Origin: JBAXTE01 sp037130365
GTDB lineage: Bacteria > Bacteroidota > Bacteroidia > Bacteroidales > WCHB1-69
Direction: 5' to 3'
Length of the DNA stretch: 64,000 nucleotides
Assembly: GCA_037130365.1 (NCBI GenBank)
Contig: JBAXTE010000001.1
Location: 124,001 to 188,000, forward strand
The position numbers were made by a program, and so were the translations under genes. The notes beneath the pieces are model-generated. The model ran no database searches and had not been told where the DNA came from. It saw nothing but the letters and a program-made list of their open reading frames with translations. Below are positions 1 through 9,779 of this stretch, piece by piece. Each line of letters opens with the position of its first letter. Position 1 is the first letter of the stretch.

Positions 1-1
1 A

Positions 2-1165
2 AGTCCAGGTGGATTGAGTCTTACTGAAGCAGCAGATTATCCTTCTGGATTTTTAACTACAACCGTTATTGATCGCGCTGGTATTGGCGAATTCGACAAC
101 AGTCAACTAGAAAAGAAACTTAAGGGAAAAAATATCAGCATTAGCCCATTTCTTGACCAAACATCTGAAGGTTTTAATGGAAGTGTTTCTCCAAAAGACA
201 TTGAGACTTTGTTCCAACTTGCTTATCTATATTTTGATGCACCTCGTAAAGATGTAAAAGCTTTTGAATCTGTAGTTTCAGAAATGAAAAATCAAATGAA
301 ACTTTTAGGAAACAATCCTATTTATGCGTTCTATGATACGTTGATGAAAACAACCACTCAAAACGACCCACGCCAAATAGCTATTCCTACTGAAGACTTT
401 ATAAGCAAAGCAAATTATGATAAAATATGGAGCATATACAAAGACCGCTTTAGTAATGCTGGCGATTTTACTTTCTTTTTTGTTGGTGCATTTACCGTTG
501 AAGAAATTACTCCATTACTCGAAAAATATTTGAGCAACTTACCAAATACTGGCAGAACAGAAACTTTTAAAGATGTTTACAATAAATTCCCAGCGAAAAC
601 GATTGATTTCACAATCAAAAAAGGTGCTGATGATAAAGGAATGTTAGGAATTATTTTTAGTGAAGATTATACTTGGAACGACCAAAACAACCTTCATCTT
701 TTAATGATTAAGGAAGCAATTTCTATTAAAGCAATTGAAATTATTCGTGAAAAGATGAGTGGAGTTTATTCCCCACAAATTCAAATGCAAATTGAAAAAT
801 ATCCTACATCTTCATATACACTAATGGGTGTGTTTGGTTGTTCACCAAAAATGGAAAAGAAAATTACCAAAGCGTTAATTAATATTATTGTAGAAATTCA
901 AAAAAATGGACCAACGTTAGTTGACTTAAATAAAGTAAAAGAACAGATGTTACGTCAACGTGAAACTGATGCTAAAACCAACGAATTTTGGCTTAGAAAA
1001 CTATCCACACTTAGTTTCAACAACGATCCAATTACCAATGTAACAAACTTCGAACAACGAGTTAAAGCCGTAACCGTCGAGGATTTAAAGACAGCTGCAC
1101 AAATGATGATTAAAAAAGATCATTTTGTTAGAGTTTCTTTAGTTCCTGAAGGTAAAAAGAAATAA
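2..1165 (+). CDS. M16 family peptidase, C-terminal part (5' end outside window)
   Basis: The reading frame is open to the left edge of the window, so this is the C-terminal portion of a larger protein; the first in-frame TTG at base 14 is not a credible start. The residues resemble the C-terminal half of M16 (pitrilysin/insulinase, PqqL-like) zinc peptidases: alternating M16 alpha/beta segments, a stretch RQRETDAKTNEFW typical of the last repeat, and an end in VRVSLVPEGKKK-like sequence. The catalytic HxxEH is not in the visible part and should lie upstream. It is followed by a terminator and then a second, complete M16 gene on the same strand, so the two probably arose as a functional pair of periplasmic proteases. 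Family call is good; substrate unknown. Confidence 0.8.
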   Translation, partial: SPGGLSLTEAADYPSGFLTTTVIDRAGIGEFDNSQLEKKLKGKNISISPFLDQTSEGFNGSVSPKDIETLFQLAYLYFDAPRKDVKAFESVVSEMKNQMKLLGNNPIYAFYDTLMKTTTQNDPRQIAIPTEDFISKANYDKIWSIYKDRFSNAGDFTFFFVGAFTVEEITPLLEKYLSNLPNTGRTETFKDVYNKFPAKTIDFTIKKGADDKGMLGIIFSEDYTWNDQNNLHLLMIKEAISIKAIEIIREKMSGVYSPQIQMQIEKYPTSSYTLMGVFGCSPKMEKKITKALINIIVEIQKNGPTLVDLNKVKEQMLRQRETDAKTNEFWLRKLSTLSFNNDPITNVTNFEQRVKAVTVEDLKTAAQMMIKKDHFVRVSLVPEGKKK

Positions 1166-1198
1166 TCGAAATATACCCATTTCGTTTTTAACCAAATG

Positions 1199-1242
1199 TG
1201 CCCTCATTTTATTGAAAGATAGCTTGAGGGCATGTTTTTTTC
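1199..1242 (+). terminator. Rho-independent terminator after the first M16 gene
   Basis: TGCCCTCA (1199-1206) is the exact reverse complement of TGAGGGCA (1225-1232) and is followed by a run of seven T. It ends the partial M16 gene, and also shows that an in-frame ATG at 1232 cannot be the start of the next gene because it sits in the stem. Confidence 0.8.
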
Positions 1243-1287
1243 AGACTATTTAACGGTCTGCTTATACCAAATCTCACTCATTATTAT

Positions 1288-1295
1288 TAAGTTTG
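1288..1295 (+). promoter_or_regulatory. Bacteroidota -7 element for the second M16 gene
   Basis: TAAGTTTG matches the Bacteroidota -7 consensus TAnnTTTG. It lies after the terminator at 1199-1242 and 32 bases before the ATG at 1328, so the leader would be about 25 bases. No clear TTTG -33 element is seen. Confidence 0.45.
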
Positions 1296-1327
1296 CACTC
1301 GAAAACAAAACATTAAAAAAATCAAAA

Positions 1328-4234
1328 ATGAAAAGATTATCATTATTCATTATTTGTAGTTTGTTTTTCTGTTCAACAATTGTTGAAGCACAAAAACAAT
1401 ACAACTACTCTGTAGTCCCAAATGATCCATTAAAAACAAGAATTTACACTCTTGAAAACGGATTAACCGTCATGATGTCTGTATATAAGGATGCTCCAAG
1501 AATTCAAACTTATGTAGCCATAAAAGCGGGAAGCAAAAATGATCCTGCTGAAACTACTGGCTTAGCACATTATTTTGAGCACATTATGTTTAAAGGAACT
1601 TCAAAATTTGGCACTTCGAACTGGGAAAAAGAAAAACCATTAATTGCTGCAGTTTCAGATCTTTATGAAATTTTTCGCAAAACAACCGACGAAGCCAAAC
1701 GCGACGAAATTTATCATCAAATCGACAGCATTTCATACCAAGCATCCTTAATTGCAATACCAAATGAGTATGATAAATTAATGAGCGCAATAGGTGCTAA
1801 TGGAACAAATGCATTTACTTCGGTAGATCAAACTGTATATGTTGAAGATATCCCTTCAAATCAACTTGAAAACTGGTCAAAAATTCAATCAAATAGATTT
1901 ATCGATCCTATTTTTCGTTTATTCCACACTGAATTGGAAACAATTTACGAAGAAAAAAACATGACATTAACCAAAGATAGTCGCAAGGTGTATGAACATC
2001 TTTTAAAAGGACTATTTCCACATCATCCATACGGAACTCAAACAACCATTGGAGAAGCAGAACATATTAAAAATCCTTCGATGAAAAACATTCAAATTTT
2101 TCACGACAACTATTATGTACCTAACAATGCAGCAATTTGTATTTCTGGTGATTTTAATCCAGATGAAGCAATTCAAGTAATTGATAAATATTTTGGCGAA
2201 TGGAAACCCGTAACAGTTCCTAAATTTTCGTTTACCAAAGAATCAAAATCTACAGAAATCACTAAAATTGATGTAAAAGGTCAAGATGCCGAAAACATCT
2301 CAATTGCTTGGAGATTTGATGGCGCAAATTCAAACGACGCCGACATGATTACACTTATTGATATGATTTTAACGAATGGTACAGCTGGCTTAATTGATTT
2401 GAACTTAAACAAAAAACAAGCATGTATTAATGCTGGTTCAAGTCCTCAAATTATGGCAGACTACTCATTTCTAATGCTTACTGGAAAACCTAAAACAGGT
2501 CAAACCTTAGAACAAGTAGAGCAATTACTCTTAGGACAAGTAGAATTAGTTAAAAAAGGAGAATTCCCTGATTGGCTAATAGAAGCTGCAATTAACGACT
2601 TACGCTTAAGAGAAATCAAAGAACACGAAGCTAATGAAAGTCGCGCAATGGCTATGGTTGATGCTTTTACAAGTGGAATTTCTTGGGAACGCAAAGTAAC
2701 ACTCCTTGATCGTTTATCAAAAATAACCAAACAGCAAATTGTTGATTATGCAAAACAAAATTTGCTCAACAACTATGTGGTTGTTTATAAAAGAGTTGGA
2801 AAAGACGAATCAGTGAAAAAGGTAAAAAAACCTAAAATTACTCCAATATTTATCAACCGGGAATTGGAATCTAATTTTTTGAAATCAATAAAAGAATCTA
2901 CAGCAAAACCTATTGAACCAGTTTTTGTAGACTTTGAAACGGCAATAAAAAAATCGATTCTTCCAAATAACAACATTCCAGTTTTATACATTGCAAACGA
3001 AGAAAATAACACGTTCTCACTTGAGTATAAATTTGATATGGGTGCCAACAACGATCGTTATTTAAGTATTGAATCACAATACATTAAATTTTTAGGCACA
3101 ACCAGTATTTCTCCAGAAGTGCTCACACAGGAATTTTATAAAATTGGGTGCACATGGGATATGTCTGTTACAAGAGATGAAATGACATTAAAACTCAGTG
3201 GATTAAACCAAAATTTTGTAAAAGCATTAGATCTTTTTGAAGGATATATTCAAGATGTGAAAGCAGATACAGCAGCATTAAATAAAATGATTGAAGGAGT
3301 TCTGAAAAAACGCGCTGATGCCAAGAAAAATCAACAAAGCTTACAATCAGCTCTTTTTGCTTATGGTTTCTTTGGAAAAAATTCACCATCAACAAATGTA
3401 TTATCTGAAAAAGAGTTGAAAAAAATTGATGCGAACATGCTCATCTCTAAAATTAAAGATGTTTTTTCGTATCCACATAAAATATACTATTATGGACCAT
3501 CTTCTTTAGCAGATCTCACAAACGTATTAAAGGAACATCATCAAGCCCCAGTAGCATTTAAATCAATTCCTGTGGCGAAAGTATATACAGAACAATCTAC
3601 AGATAAAAACATTGTTTATCACTTAGATTATCCTGCTCGTCAAGCAGTTGTTGTTCTATTATCAAAAGGTGGAAAATACGACAAAAGTATTGAACCAATT
3701 CTAACTCTGTTTAATGAATATTTTGGTGGCAGCATGAATTCAATTGTATTTCAAGAACTTCGTGAAGCTCGCTCTTTAGCTTATACTGCGATGTCTTTCT
3801 ATCAAAAACCAATCGATTTGAAATACTCATTCTTCTCACTTTCATATATTGCAACTCAAAATGATAAGGTTATTGATGCAATGAAAGCAATCAAAGAATT
3901 ACTCAACAACATGCCACTTTCTGACAAATCTTTTCTATTAGCTAAAGATGGTATTATTCAACGTTTACGCACGGAACGCATCACTAAAGGAAGCATTTTT
4001 GACACATATGATGCAAATAATAAAATGGGAATCAATTATGATATTCGTAAAGACATCTACGAAAAAATGAGCACATTCACCATTGCCGATGTGAAGAAAT
4101 TCCAAGAAGAAAAATTAAAAGACAAAAATTCAATTATTTTAATTTTAGGCGACAAAAAAGATTTAAACTTTAAAGAAATATCGAAGTTTGGAAAAATCAA
4201 AACGATAACTCCAGAAATGGTTTTTGGGTTCTAA
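1328..4234 (+). CDS. M16 family zinc peptidase, secreted
   Basis: A 968-residue insulinase/pitrilysin-type protease. The start is placed at the ATG that opens a signal peptide (MKRLSLFIIC..., cleavage probably after EAQ near residue 22); an upstream in-frame ATG at 1232 lies inside a terminator stem. The inverted zinc motif HYFEH is at residues 81-85, with a downstream TELETIYEEKN segment offering the third ligand, so the N-terminal half is catalytic; the C-terminal half carries the inactive M16 repeat, including RSLAY at about residue 815. Length fits the two-half PqqL/periplasmic M16B form of Bacteroidota. It likely degrades peptides in the periplasm. The previous gene encodes a related peptidase. 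Confidence 0.9.
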   Translation: MKRLSLFIICSLFFCSTIVEAQKQYNYSVVPNDPLKTRIYTLENGLTVMMSVYKDAPRIQTYVAIKAGSKNDPAETTGLAHYFEHIMFKGTSKFGTSNWEKEKPLIAAVSDLYEIFRKTTDEAKRDEIYHQIDSISYQASLIAIPNEYDKLMSAIGANGTNAFTSVDQTVYVEDIPSNQLENWSKIQSNRFIDPIFRLFHTELETIYEEKNMTLTKDSRKVYEHLLKGLFPHHPYGTQTTIGEAEHIKNPSMKNIQIFHDNYYVPNNAAICISGDFNPDEAIQVIDKYFGEWKPVTVPKFSFTKESKSTEITKIDVKGQDAENISIAWRFDGANSNDADMITLIDMILTNGTAGLIDLNLNKKQACINAGSSPQIMADYSFLMLTGKPKTGQTLEQVEQLLLGQVELVKKGEFPDWLIEAAINDLRLREIKEHEANESRAMAMVDAFTSGISWERKVTLLDRLSKITKQQIVDYAKQNLLNNYVVVYKRVGKDESVKKVKKPKITPIFINRELESNFLKSIKESTAKPIEPVFVDFETAIKKSILPNNNIPVLYIANEENNTFSLEYKFDMGANNDRYLSIESQYIKFLGTTSISPEVLTQEFYKIGCTWDMSVTRDEMTLKLSGLNQNFVKALDLFEGYIQDVKADTAALNKMIEGVLKKRADAKKNQQSLQSALFAYGFFGKNSPSTNVLSEKELKKIDANMLISKIKDVFSYPHKIYYYGPSSLADLTNVLKEHHQAPVAFKSIPVAKVYTEQSTDKNIVYHLDYPARQAVVVLLSKGGKYDKSIEPILTLFNEYFGGSMNSIVFQELREARSLAYTAMSFYQKPIDLKYSFFSLSYIATQNDKVIDAMKAIKELLNNMPLSDKSFLLAKDGIIQRLRTERITKGSIFDTYDANNKMGINYDIRKDIYEKMSTFTIADVKKFQEEKLKDKNSIILILGDKKDLNFKEISKFGKIKTITPEMVFGF

Positions 4235-4250
4235 TCTTCTGCTTTTCAGC

Positions 4251-4290
4251 AAAAAAAAGGAGGCGATATAAACATCGCCTCCTTTTTTTT
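4251..4290. terminator. Bidirectional terminator between convergent genes
   Basis: A perfect 17-base inverted repeat, arms 4251-4267 and 4274-4290, with GGAGGCGAT/ATCGCCTCC core, flanking A8 and T8 tracts and a six-base loop. It lies between the plus-strand M16 gene and the minus-strand rhodanese gene and can serve both. Confidence 0.9.
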
Positions 4291-4301
4291 GACATCACAA
4301 T

Positions 4302-4682
4302 TCAAGAGCAATTGCATTGATGTGGGGTAATATCATCAGGTATATTTTCAGGATTTGTGTACATTGCAAGACCTTCATCCGACCAATTTAACAGGCCACC
4401 TTGAAGAATAAAAACTTGCTTAAACCCATTGTTGAGTAAAATTTTAGCTGCTTTATCAGAACAAAAACCAACAGTACAAACCACTATTAATGTTTTCTTT
4501 TCAGGAATTTGCTTGTGATTTTCTTTTAACGTACTTAAAGGAAAATTAAAGACATTTGGCAAATCGATACCCTTATCAGCAAATTCGAAAGCCTCTCTTA
4601 CATCTATAATTAATGCTCCCTTTAAATGATATTCCTTCACTTGTAATGGAGATAAATAAAATTCAGGTTGTATTGATTTCAT
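4302..4682 (-). CDS. Rhodanese-like domain protein
   Basis: Single-domain rhodanese of 126 residues with no signal peptide, so probably cytoplasmic. ALIIDVREAFEF (residues 23-34) is the CH2A-type motif and Cys69 in VVCTVGFCSDKAA is the expected persulfide-carrying cysteine in the active loop; a second cysteine four residues later is unusual. The protein ends in CNCS, giving two more cysteines. Family members move sulfane sulfur or act on phosphate or arsenate; the exact substrate is unknown. Its ATG overlaps the TGA of the upstream MeaB gene (ATGA), so the two are translationally coupled. Confidence 0.85.
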   Translation of the reverse strand: MKSIQPEFYLSPLQVKEYHLKGALIIDVREAFEFADKGIDLPNVFNFPLSTLKENHKQIPEKKTLIVVCTVGFCSDKAAKILLNNGFKQVFILQGGLLNWSDEGLAMYTNPENIPDDITPHQCNCS

Positions 4683-5773
4683 TTGTTTTGATGTTTGTTA
4701 AATATAGCAATAAGCTCTGCACCTGCAACATATGGACTTTTGGATCCGTGAACAACTTGTTCCTCAATTTGTGGAATTTGATTGATTAACTCATTGTTTG
4801 AATAAAACGAATCTAAAATTCCTTTATGCACATATTCATATAATGTATATTTCGATTGTTCTTTTCTGTGATTGTTGAAATATCCATTTTTGGATGTGAG
4901 ATTTACAAAATCATAAACTACATTCAACACATCATCAACCCCTTGTTTAGTATAAGATGAACAAGTTAAAGCGATTGGTTTCCATTTTGATGCGGTTGGT
5001 GGAAATAGATTTAGTGCAGAGCTATATTGTGCTTTCGCTAAATTTGCTTTCTGAATATTATCACCATCCGCTTTATTTATAAGGATGGCATCAGCCATTT
5101 CCATAATTCCTCGTTTAATACCCTGAAGTTCATCACCAGCTCCAGAAAGCATCAAAAGCAGAAAAAAATCTACCATAGAATGAACAGCAATTTCAGATTG
5201 CCCCACTCCTACTGTTTCCACAATAATTCTATCAAAACCAGCTGCTTCACAGAGTATAATTGATTCTCTAGTCTTTCGAGCTACTCCACCTAATGAACCT
5301 GCAGTTGGGGATGGACGAATAAATGCATTATCATCAATAGCGAGCTCTTCCATTCTAGTTTTATCTCCTAAAATACTCCCTTTCGACCGCTCACTGCTTG
5401 GATCTATCGCCAAAACTGCCAACTTATGTCCTTGTTGAGTAAGTAATTTTCCAAAAGCTTCAATAAACGTGCTTTTCCCTACACCAGGCACTCCGGTAAT
5501 TCCAATTCTTATTGAATTTCCTGCATGTGGTAGACAAGCGGCTATAATCTCTTGTGAGAATGCATAATGCTGAGGCAATGAACTTTCTACTAATGTAATT
5601 GCCTGACTTAAAATTACTCTATTTCCTGACAAAATTCCATCAATAAACTCATTTACTGAAAGCAATTTTTTTTTAACCCTTTTGTAATTAAAATCAGGAT
5701 TTATTTGCGATGGTTGAGCAATCCCTTCTTGAACCTTCAATGCAGATTGAAATACGTCTGGTTTTTTACTCAT
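4679..5773 (-). CDS. meaB: MeaB/ArgK-family P-loop GTPase
   Basis: A 364-residue G3E-class GTPase. The P-loop GVPGVGKS is at about 94-101, followed by the MeaB signature LAIDPSS with SKGSILGDKTRME, the ETVGVGQSE switch and the NKAD base-recognition motif. Known MeaB proteins protect and reload adenosylcobalamin in methylmalonyl-CoA mutase, in the cytoplasm. The mutase genes mutA/mutB are not in this window. The ATG at 5773 is chosen; a TTG seven codons earlier overlaps the promoter. It overlaps the rhodanese gene by the ATGA junction. Confidence 0.92.
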   Translation of the reverse strand: MSKKPDVFQSALKVQEGIAQPSQINPDFNYKRVKKKLLSVNEFIDGILSGNRVILSQAITLVESSLPQHYAFSQEIIAACLPHAGNSIRIGITGVPGVGKSTFIEAFGKLLTQQGHKLAVLAIDPSSERSKGSILGDKTRMEELAIDDNAFIRPSPTAGSLGGVARKTRESIILCEAAGFDRIIVETVGVGQSEIAVHSMVDFFLLLMLSGAGDELQGIKRGIMEMADAILINKADGDNIQKANLAKAQYSSALNLFPPTASKWKPIALTCSSYTKQGVDDVLNVVYDFVNLTSKNGYFNNHRKEQSKYTLYEYVHKGILDSFYSNNELINQIPQIEEQVVHGSKSPYVAGAELIAIFNKHQNK

Positions 5774-5783
5774 CTTTTTTTTG

Positions 5784-5791
5784 CAAAAATA
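5784..5791 (-). promoter_or_regulatory. -7 element for meaB-rhodanese
   Basis: On the minus strand TATTTTTG matches TAnnTTTG and ends only 10 bases before the meaB ATG, with an A-rich spacer. The mRNA would be leaderless or have a leader of a few bases. Confidence 0.45.
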
Positions 5792-5846
5792 CAACTTTTA
5801 GCAGACATGGAACTTAATAAAAAAACACTTTTTCGTAGAATATTTA

Positions 5847-7190
5847 TTAGAACGTTGGAGCTACAGTTTCATTCTTTTTTTTGCCATTAGTTGTTGGCTT
5901 AAATTCTTTAATTACTCTTGTTTTAAGCCCTTTTTTATACTCTACTTGCAACATAATATTTCCATCAGCACTCCAGTTTGTCCATATTCCCTCTTTTATA
6001 CGGTTATTGTAAATTCCTTCAGCTAATTTTTTGCCATTTGGGTAAAATTCTTGCCACTTACCTTCGGGTCTGTCATCTTTAAACTCTTGGGATCTGTTTT
6101 TTCCACCATATTTATCGTAGAATACAAAATTGCCGTTTTTCTTGTCGTTTTTGTATACTCCTACTTCCAGTAATTTCCCATTTTCAGCCCATTTAGTCCA
6201 TGAGCCCTCTTTTTTATTTGATTTATAGTTACATTTAGACATTAGTTTACCGTTTTGATACCAGTACGTAGCTAAACCATCTTTCTGTCCAATTTTATAA
6301 GAAATTACATATTCTGGTTTGCCGTCGTAGTAGAATCCATTCCATGTTTTATCCATTTCTCCATCACTAAAAGAACCCTCGTCTTTTAATTGGCCATTTT
6401 TATACCATTGTTGCCAAAAACCTGATTCTTTACCATTTACAAAAGATCCTTCTCTTTGTTTTTTTCCATCTTCGAACCAGGCAACCCATTTCCCAGCACG
6501 TTTACCTTCTTCATAGCTACCTTTTTTCCATACGTTACCAGCTTCATAATAGTAAATCCAAGCTCCATTAACTTCATTATTTAAAAACGGACCAGTGCTT
6601 GCAATTTTTCCATTTGGGTGATAGTAAATCCAAATACTATCTTGCAAATCGTCAACTAATTTTCCTTCAATTTCCTTAATTCCGTTACGATTCCACCAAA
6701 TACTATAACCATTTAATTTTCCATTAACGTATGTACCTTCCTGAGCAACAACAGCATTGTCGTGAAATTCTTTAAATGTTCCAGTTAATTGTCCATGACT
6801 ATATTTGCAATCGCGTTTAAGTTTCCCATTTGGATGATAGTATTTCCAATTACCCTCTCTTTGTTTATCTGCAAGTAAACCCTCTGATTCAACAATCCCA
6901 TTTTCAAACCAAGTAGTGTATGTACCATTTTCAGCTGTATATTCTGCTTGTTTTTTTCCATTTACATGCCAAAAAATCCAATATCCAGTCTGCTCCCCTG
7001 CTAGATAACTTCCCTCTGACCATTTTTGACCATTTTGATACCAATAAATCCATTTACCTTCTCGAATCTCATTTTTCTTAATTCCTTCGGATTTCTTTTG
7101 TTTATTAGTCCAATATTCAGTTGTGGGAGTCTGTGCGTTAACCAAAATTGAATAAGAGATTATACCTAAAAAGATTAATATTTTTTTCAT
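5847..7190 (-). CDS. Secreted MORN-variant (YwqK-type) repeat protein
   Basis: A 447-residue protein with a signal peptide (MKKILIFLGIISYSILVNAQ) and about 16-17 tandem units of about 23 residues, each near the pattern GxWxxWYxNGKxxxEGxYxxG. This is the MORN_2/YwqK repeat, which folds as a long beta meander. The last about 20 residues are basic and Asn/Thr-rich. Databases often label such proteins antitoxin component YwqK; the signal peptide and many repeats argue for an extracytoplasmic structural or binding role instead. It stands alone, downstream of nothing obvious. Function unknown. Confidence 0.8.
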   Translation of the reverse strand: MKKILIFLGIISYSILVNAQTPTTEYWTNKQKKSEGIKKNEIREGKWIYWYQNGQKWSEGSYLAGEQTGYWIFWHVNGKKQAEYTAENGTYTTWFENGIVESEGLLADKQREGNWKYYHPNGKLKRDCKYSHGQLTGTFKEFHDNAVVAQEGTYVNGKLNGYSIWWNRNGIKEIEGKLVDDLQDSIWIYYHPNGKIASTGPFLNNEVNGAWIYYYEAGNVWKKGSYEEGKRAGKWVAWFEDGKKQREGSFVNGKESGFWQQWYKNGQLKDEGSFSDGEMDKTWNGFYYDGKPEYVISYKIGQKDGLATYWYQNGKLMSKCNYKSNKKEGSWTKWAENGKLLEVGVYKNDKKNGNFVFYDKYGGKNRSQEFKDDRPEGKWQEFYPNGKKLAEGIYNNRIKEGIWTNWSADGNIMLQVEYKKGLKTRVIKEFKPTTNGKKKNETVAPTF

Positions 7191-7500
7191 TTGTACTTTT
7201 TAAATTATTCTACCATTTTTTATTTCATATTGAATTTCAAAGCATTAAACTGCTAAAACAGAATATTCAACAAACGTGAATCATTAAGCGATTTATAATT
7301 AGCTAAATTATAAAAAAATTGGCAAGAACTCGAATAAAAAACAAAAAAGGAAGTTTTTTAGGTTTCCTTTTGATTTGAAAAATAGGATTGGTGAATTCAA
7401 TAATAATTTGGATAAATTGATTTTGGATTAAACTTAATTCCATAAATAATACTTCTGCTCCATTATTTTAAATCAACAGAGTAAAAACAACTATCCATAA
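7191..7500. other. Non-coding gap, no gene seen
   Basis: AT-rich spacer between two minus-strand genes. It should hold the promoter of the YwqK-repeat gene, but no clear TAnnTTTG is visible close to its start. No RNA gene or repeat recognised. Confidence 0.4.
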
Positions 7501-7533
7501 AAAAAGGCTGTCAAAAAATGACAGCCTTTTTTT
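7501..7533 (-). terminator. Rho-independent terminator after the PpiD-like gene
   Basis: GGCTGTCA (7506-7513) pairs with TGACAGCC (7519-7526); A-run on one side and T-run on the other make it usable from the minus strand. It lies 15 bases after the stop of the PpiD-like gene. Confidence 0.85.
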
Positions 7534-7547
7534 ATATCAATTATTTT

Positions 7548-9668
7548 CTAGTAATATTTTACACGATAATCTTTAATTTTTGCATTCTTTTGAATGGCAT
7601 TAAAAGCTTCGTTTCCAACACGTTGTCCGAACATATTTGCCATTTGCATCGACACCATTTTATAATCTGTAGTTGGAGGAGCAGGGTTGAATTGATCGTA
7701 ATAAACAACATATACTCCCATATTTCCTTTTAATGGTTTAGAAACTTGTCCCGGCTTCATTGTAGAAACAGTTCCAATTACATCTAATTCAGGTCCATAA
7801 TTATAAAGGTTGTAAGAGCCAAAATTAAAGTTTGCAACAGTGTCTACCTTTGATTGAAATTGAGTAGCTAATTCATCTGGATTACTACTTTTCGACATTG
7901 CTGTTTTTACTTTTTCAATTAATTGTTCAGCTTTTTTATCGCGTTTAACTAGGGATTCAATAAGAGGTTTAACTTGTTCTAAAGTAGCAAAGCCTTTTGG
8001 TTTAACTTCTTTAAGTGTAGCAACAATATACTTTCCATCTACATCAAAAACTTGTGAAACCATATCTTTTTTAGATTTTTCATCATAAGCCCAACGAATC
8101 ACTTCACGACCATCTTTTACACCAGGAATTGTATATTCCATAGCCTTGAGGTTATCAGCCGTACGCTTAGCTAAACCTTGTTTAACGATTGTTTGGTTGA
8201 ATTTGGTTGTGTTTTCGTTTTCAGAAGCAAATTTATTAGCCAATGAGTAGATATCTTGAATTGTTTTTTCACTAGCTTCTATTGCTTTTTTAGCTATTGC
8301 CAAGCGAACTTTCTTTTCTGGAATAGATTGACCAGTAACCATCATAACATGATAACCTAAAGCAGTTTCTACGATTCTAATATCATTATTTTTAAGGATG
8401 TATAAACTATCGAAGAAAAGTTGAAAATTAGGATTTCCATCAGCCATCCAATTTAAATCGCCAGAGTCTTTTTTTACTGTTGGGTAATCTGAAAATTGTA
8501 GAGCAAATTGCGCAAACTGAGGAGTTGCTTTTTTAGTTTGCATCATTATGCTATCAGCTAAGCGCTTAGCATCTTCTTTGGTGCGTTTTGTTTTAGCACC
8601 ACGAGCGCCTTCGTATTGAATAAGAATATGGCTTGCTTTTACTGAATCAGGACGCATTTTAACATCTAAAACTTTTGCAAACAAATAAGTATTGTTTTCA
8701 ATTGAAGGGGCAATAAAACCTCCAACTTGAGCACTAAAAGCTAATGAATCGAGGCAGATTGGTAATTTTCCTTTTTTAAAGAAGGTACTGTCATATTTTG
8801 CATCAGGAAGTGTATTAACAAAGCTTATTGGGTCGGAAGTAGATTGAAATTCTTGGAATAATTTTACAACTTCTTCATCAATTGCTTTTAAATCTGCTTG
8901 AGTAGGTACAACGTCAAAAATAACATAATCAAGATCTCTAACTTCTTCAGGTTGTTCAAACATATATTTATGACCATCATACCATTTTTTATAATCATCG
9001 TCAGAAAGCTTAATAGATTTATCATCCACAAGCTTGTAATTAACTTGAATTACTCTAAGGGATGCATTAGAAGTAAAATCCTCATACATTTTTTTTGCTA
9101 AAGGTTTTGGCAGGTAATATGATTTAGCAACTAAGTAATTGTATTTTGAAGCATATCTATTGGTTTTTATATCTTTAAGCATGTTATCAAAGAACCTACG
9201 TTCCTCTGGTTTCGCTTGTTCTTTGTTTTGAATAAACTCTTGAACCCTAGCAGGATTAAAAGCTCCAGTTTCTGGATCACTAAAAATTTGACGAATCATT
9301 GGGTCTGGATTTTTCCCAGTAGTTAAATCTGTCATTTCTTCTTCAGTAACTTCTATTCCAAGTTTTTTATATTCATCTCCTTGAAGAAAATCTCTAAGCA
9401 ACATATTCCAAGCGTATTCACGTAATTGAAAAACTTCTTCTGGAGTAAAATTGTCTTTTCCTGATTGTTGCTTGAATTTTTCCTCTACATCTTTAAAACG
9501 AGTTTCAAATTCATTCCACGAAATATTTTGTCCACCAACAGTTGCTAAATTGTTAGTGCGACTTTGTCCTTTACGTACAAAATCACCAAGTATAAATGCA
9601 AGAAGTGCGACTCCAATAATAATGAGTAATAATCCTGAGTGCTTTCTAATTCTGCCTATTGCTGCCAT
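7548..9668 (-). CDS. PpiD/SurA-like peptidyl-prolyl isomerase, membrane anchored
   Basis: A 706-residue periplasmic foldase. An N-terminal membrane anchor (LLLIIIGVALLAFILGDFV) precedes a SurA_N-type chaperone domain (about 35-240) and a parvulin rotamase domain (about 345-450; KASHILIQYEG, DSGDLNWMADG and ALGYHVMMV are typical). The remaining 250 residues contain a second, degenerate rotamase-like region. The length and architecture fit PpiD of Bacteroidota, which helps outer-membrane proteins fold. It is the last gene before a strong terminator and has its own upstream promoter element, but follows LptC, a TPR protein and a beta-barrel protein, all of envelope biogenesis. Confidence 0.9.
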   Translation of the reverse strand: MAAIGRIRKHSGLLLIIIGVALLAFILGDFVRKGQSRTNNLATVGGQNISWNEFETRFKDVEEKFKQQSGKDNFTPEEVFQLREYAWNMLLRDFLQGDEYKKLGIEVTEEEMTDLTTGKNPDPMIRQIFSDPETGAFNPARVQEFIQNKEQAKPEERRFFDNMLKDIKTNRYASKYNYLVAKSYYLPKPLAKKMYEDFTSNASLRVIQVNYKLVDDKSIKLSDDDYKKWYDGHKYMFEQPEEVRDLDYVIFDVVPTQADLKAIDEEVVKLFQEFQSTSDPISFVNTLPDAKYDSTFFKKGKLPICLDSLAFSAQVGGFIAPSIENNTYLFAKVLDVKMRPDSVKASHILIQYEGARGAKTKRTKEDAKRLADSIMMQTKKATPQFAQFALQFSDYPTVKKDSGDLNWMADGNPNFQLFFDSLYILKNNDIRIVETALGYHVMMVTGQSIPEKKVRLAIAKKAIEASEKTIQDIYSLANKFASENENTTKFNQTIVKQGLAKRTADNLKAMEYTIPGVKDGREVIRWAYDEKSKKDMVSQVFDVDGKYIVATLKEVKPKGFATLEQVKPLIESLVKRDKKAEQLIEKVKTAMSKSSNPDELATQFQSKVDTVANFNFGSYNLYNYGPELDVIGTVSTMKPGQVSKPLKGNMGVYVVYYDQFNPAPPTTDYKMVSMQMANMFGQRVGNEAFNAIQKNAKIKDYRVKYY

Positions 9669-9709
9669 TTCAATTCAAAATTTAATTAATTTATTTTAGA
9701 TATAATTTG

Positions 9710-9717
9710 CAAAGTTA
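9710..9717 (-). promoter_or_regulatory. -7 element for the PpiD-like gene
   Basis: Minus-strand TAACTTTG matches TAnnTTTG, 41 bases upstream of the ATG at 9668 in a 111-base gap. It suggests the foldase can be expressed apart from the genes before it. Confidence 0.45.
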
Positions 9718-9779
9718 AAATAATAAACCTAATAATAAAAGAAAACTGTAAAAAAAGAGTATTGGTTTATCTGAATTAT

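Noticed and set aside
1232..1327. In-frame upstream ATG for the second M16 gene
   Set aside because: It lies in the stem of a terminator and the extra residues hide a clear signal peptide that starts at 1328.
5847..7190. YwqK-repeat protein as an antitoxin
   Set aside because: It has a signal peptide and about 17 repeats and no toxin gene beside it; the antitoxin label is only a database habit.
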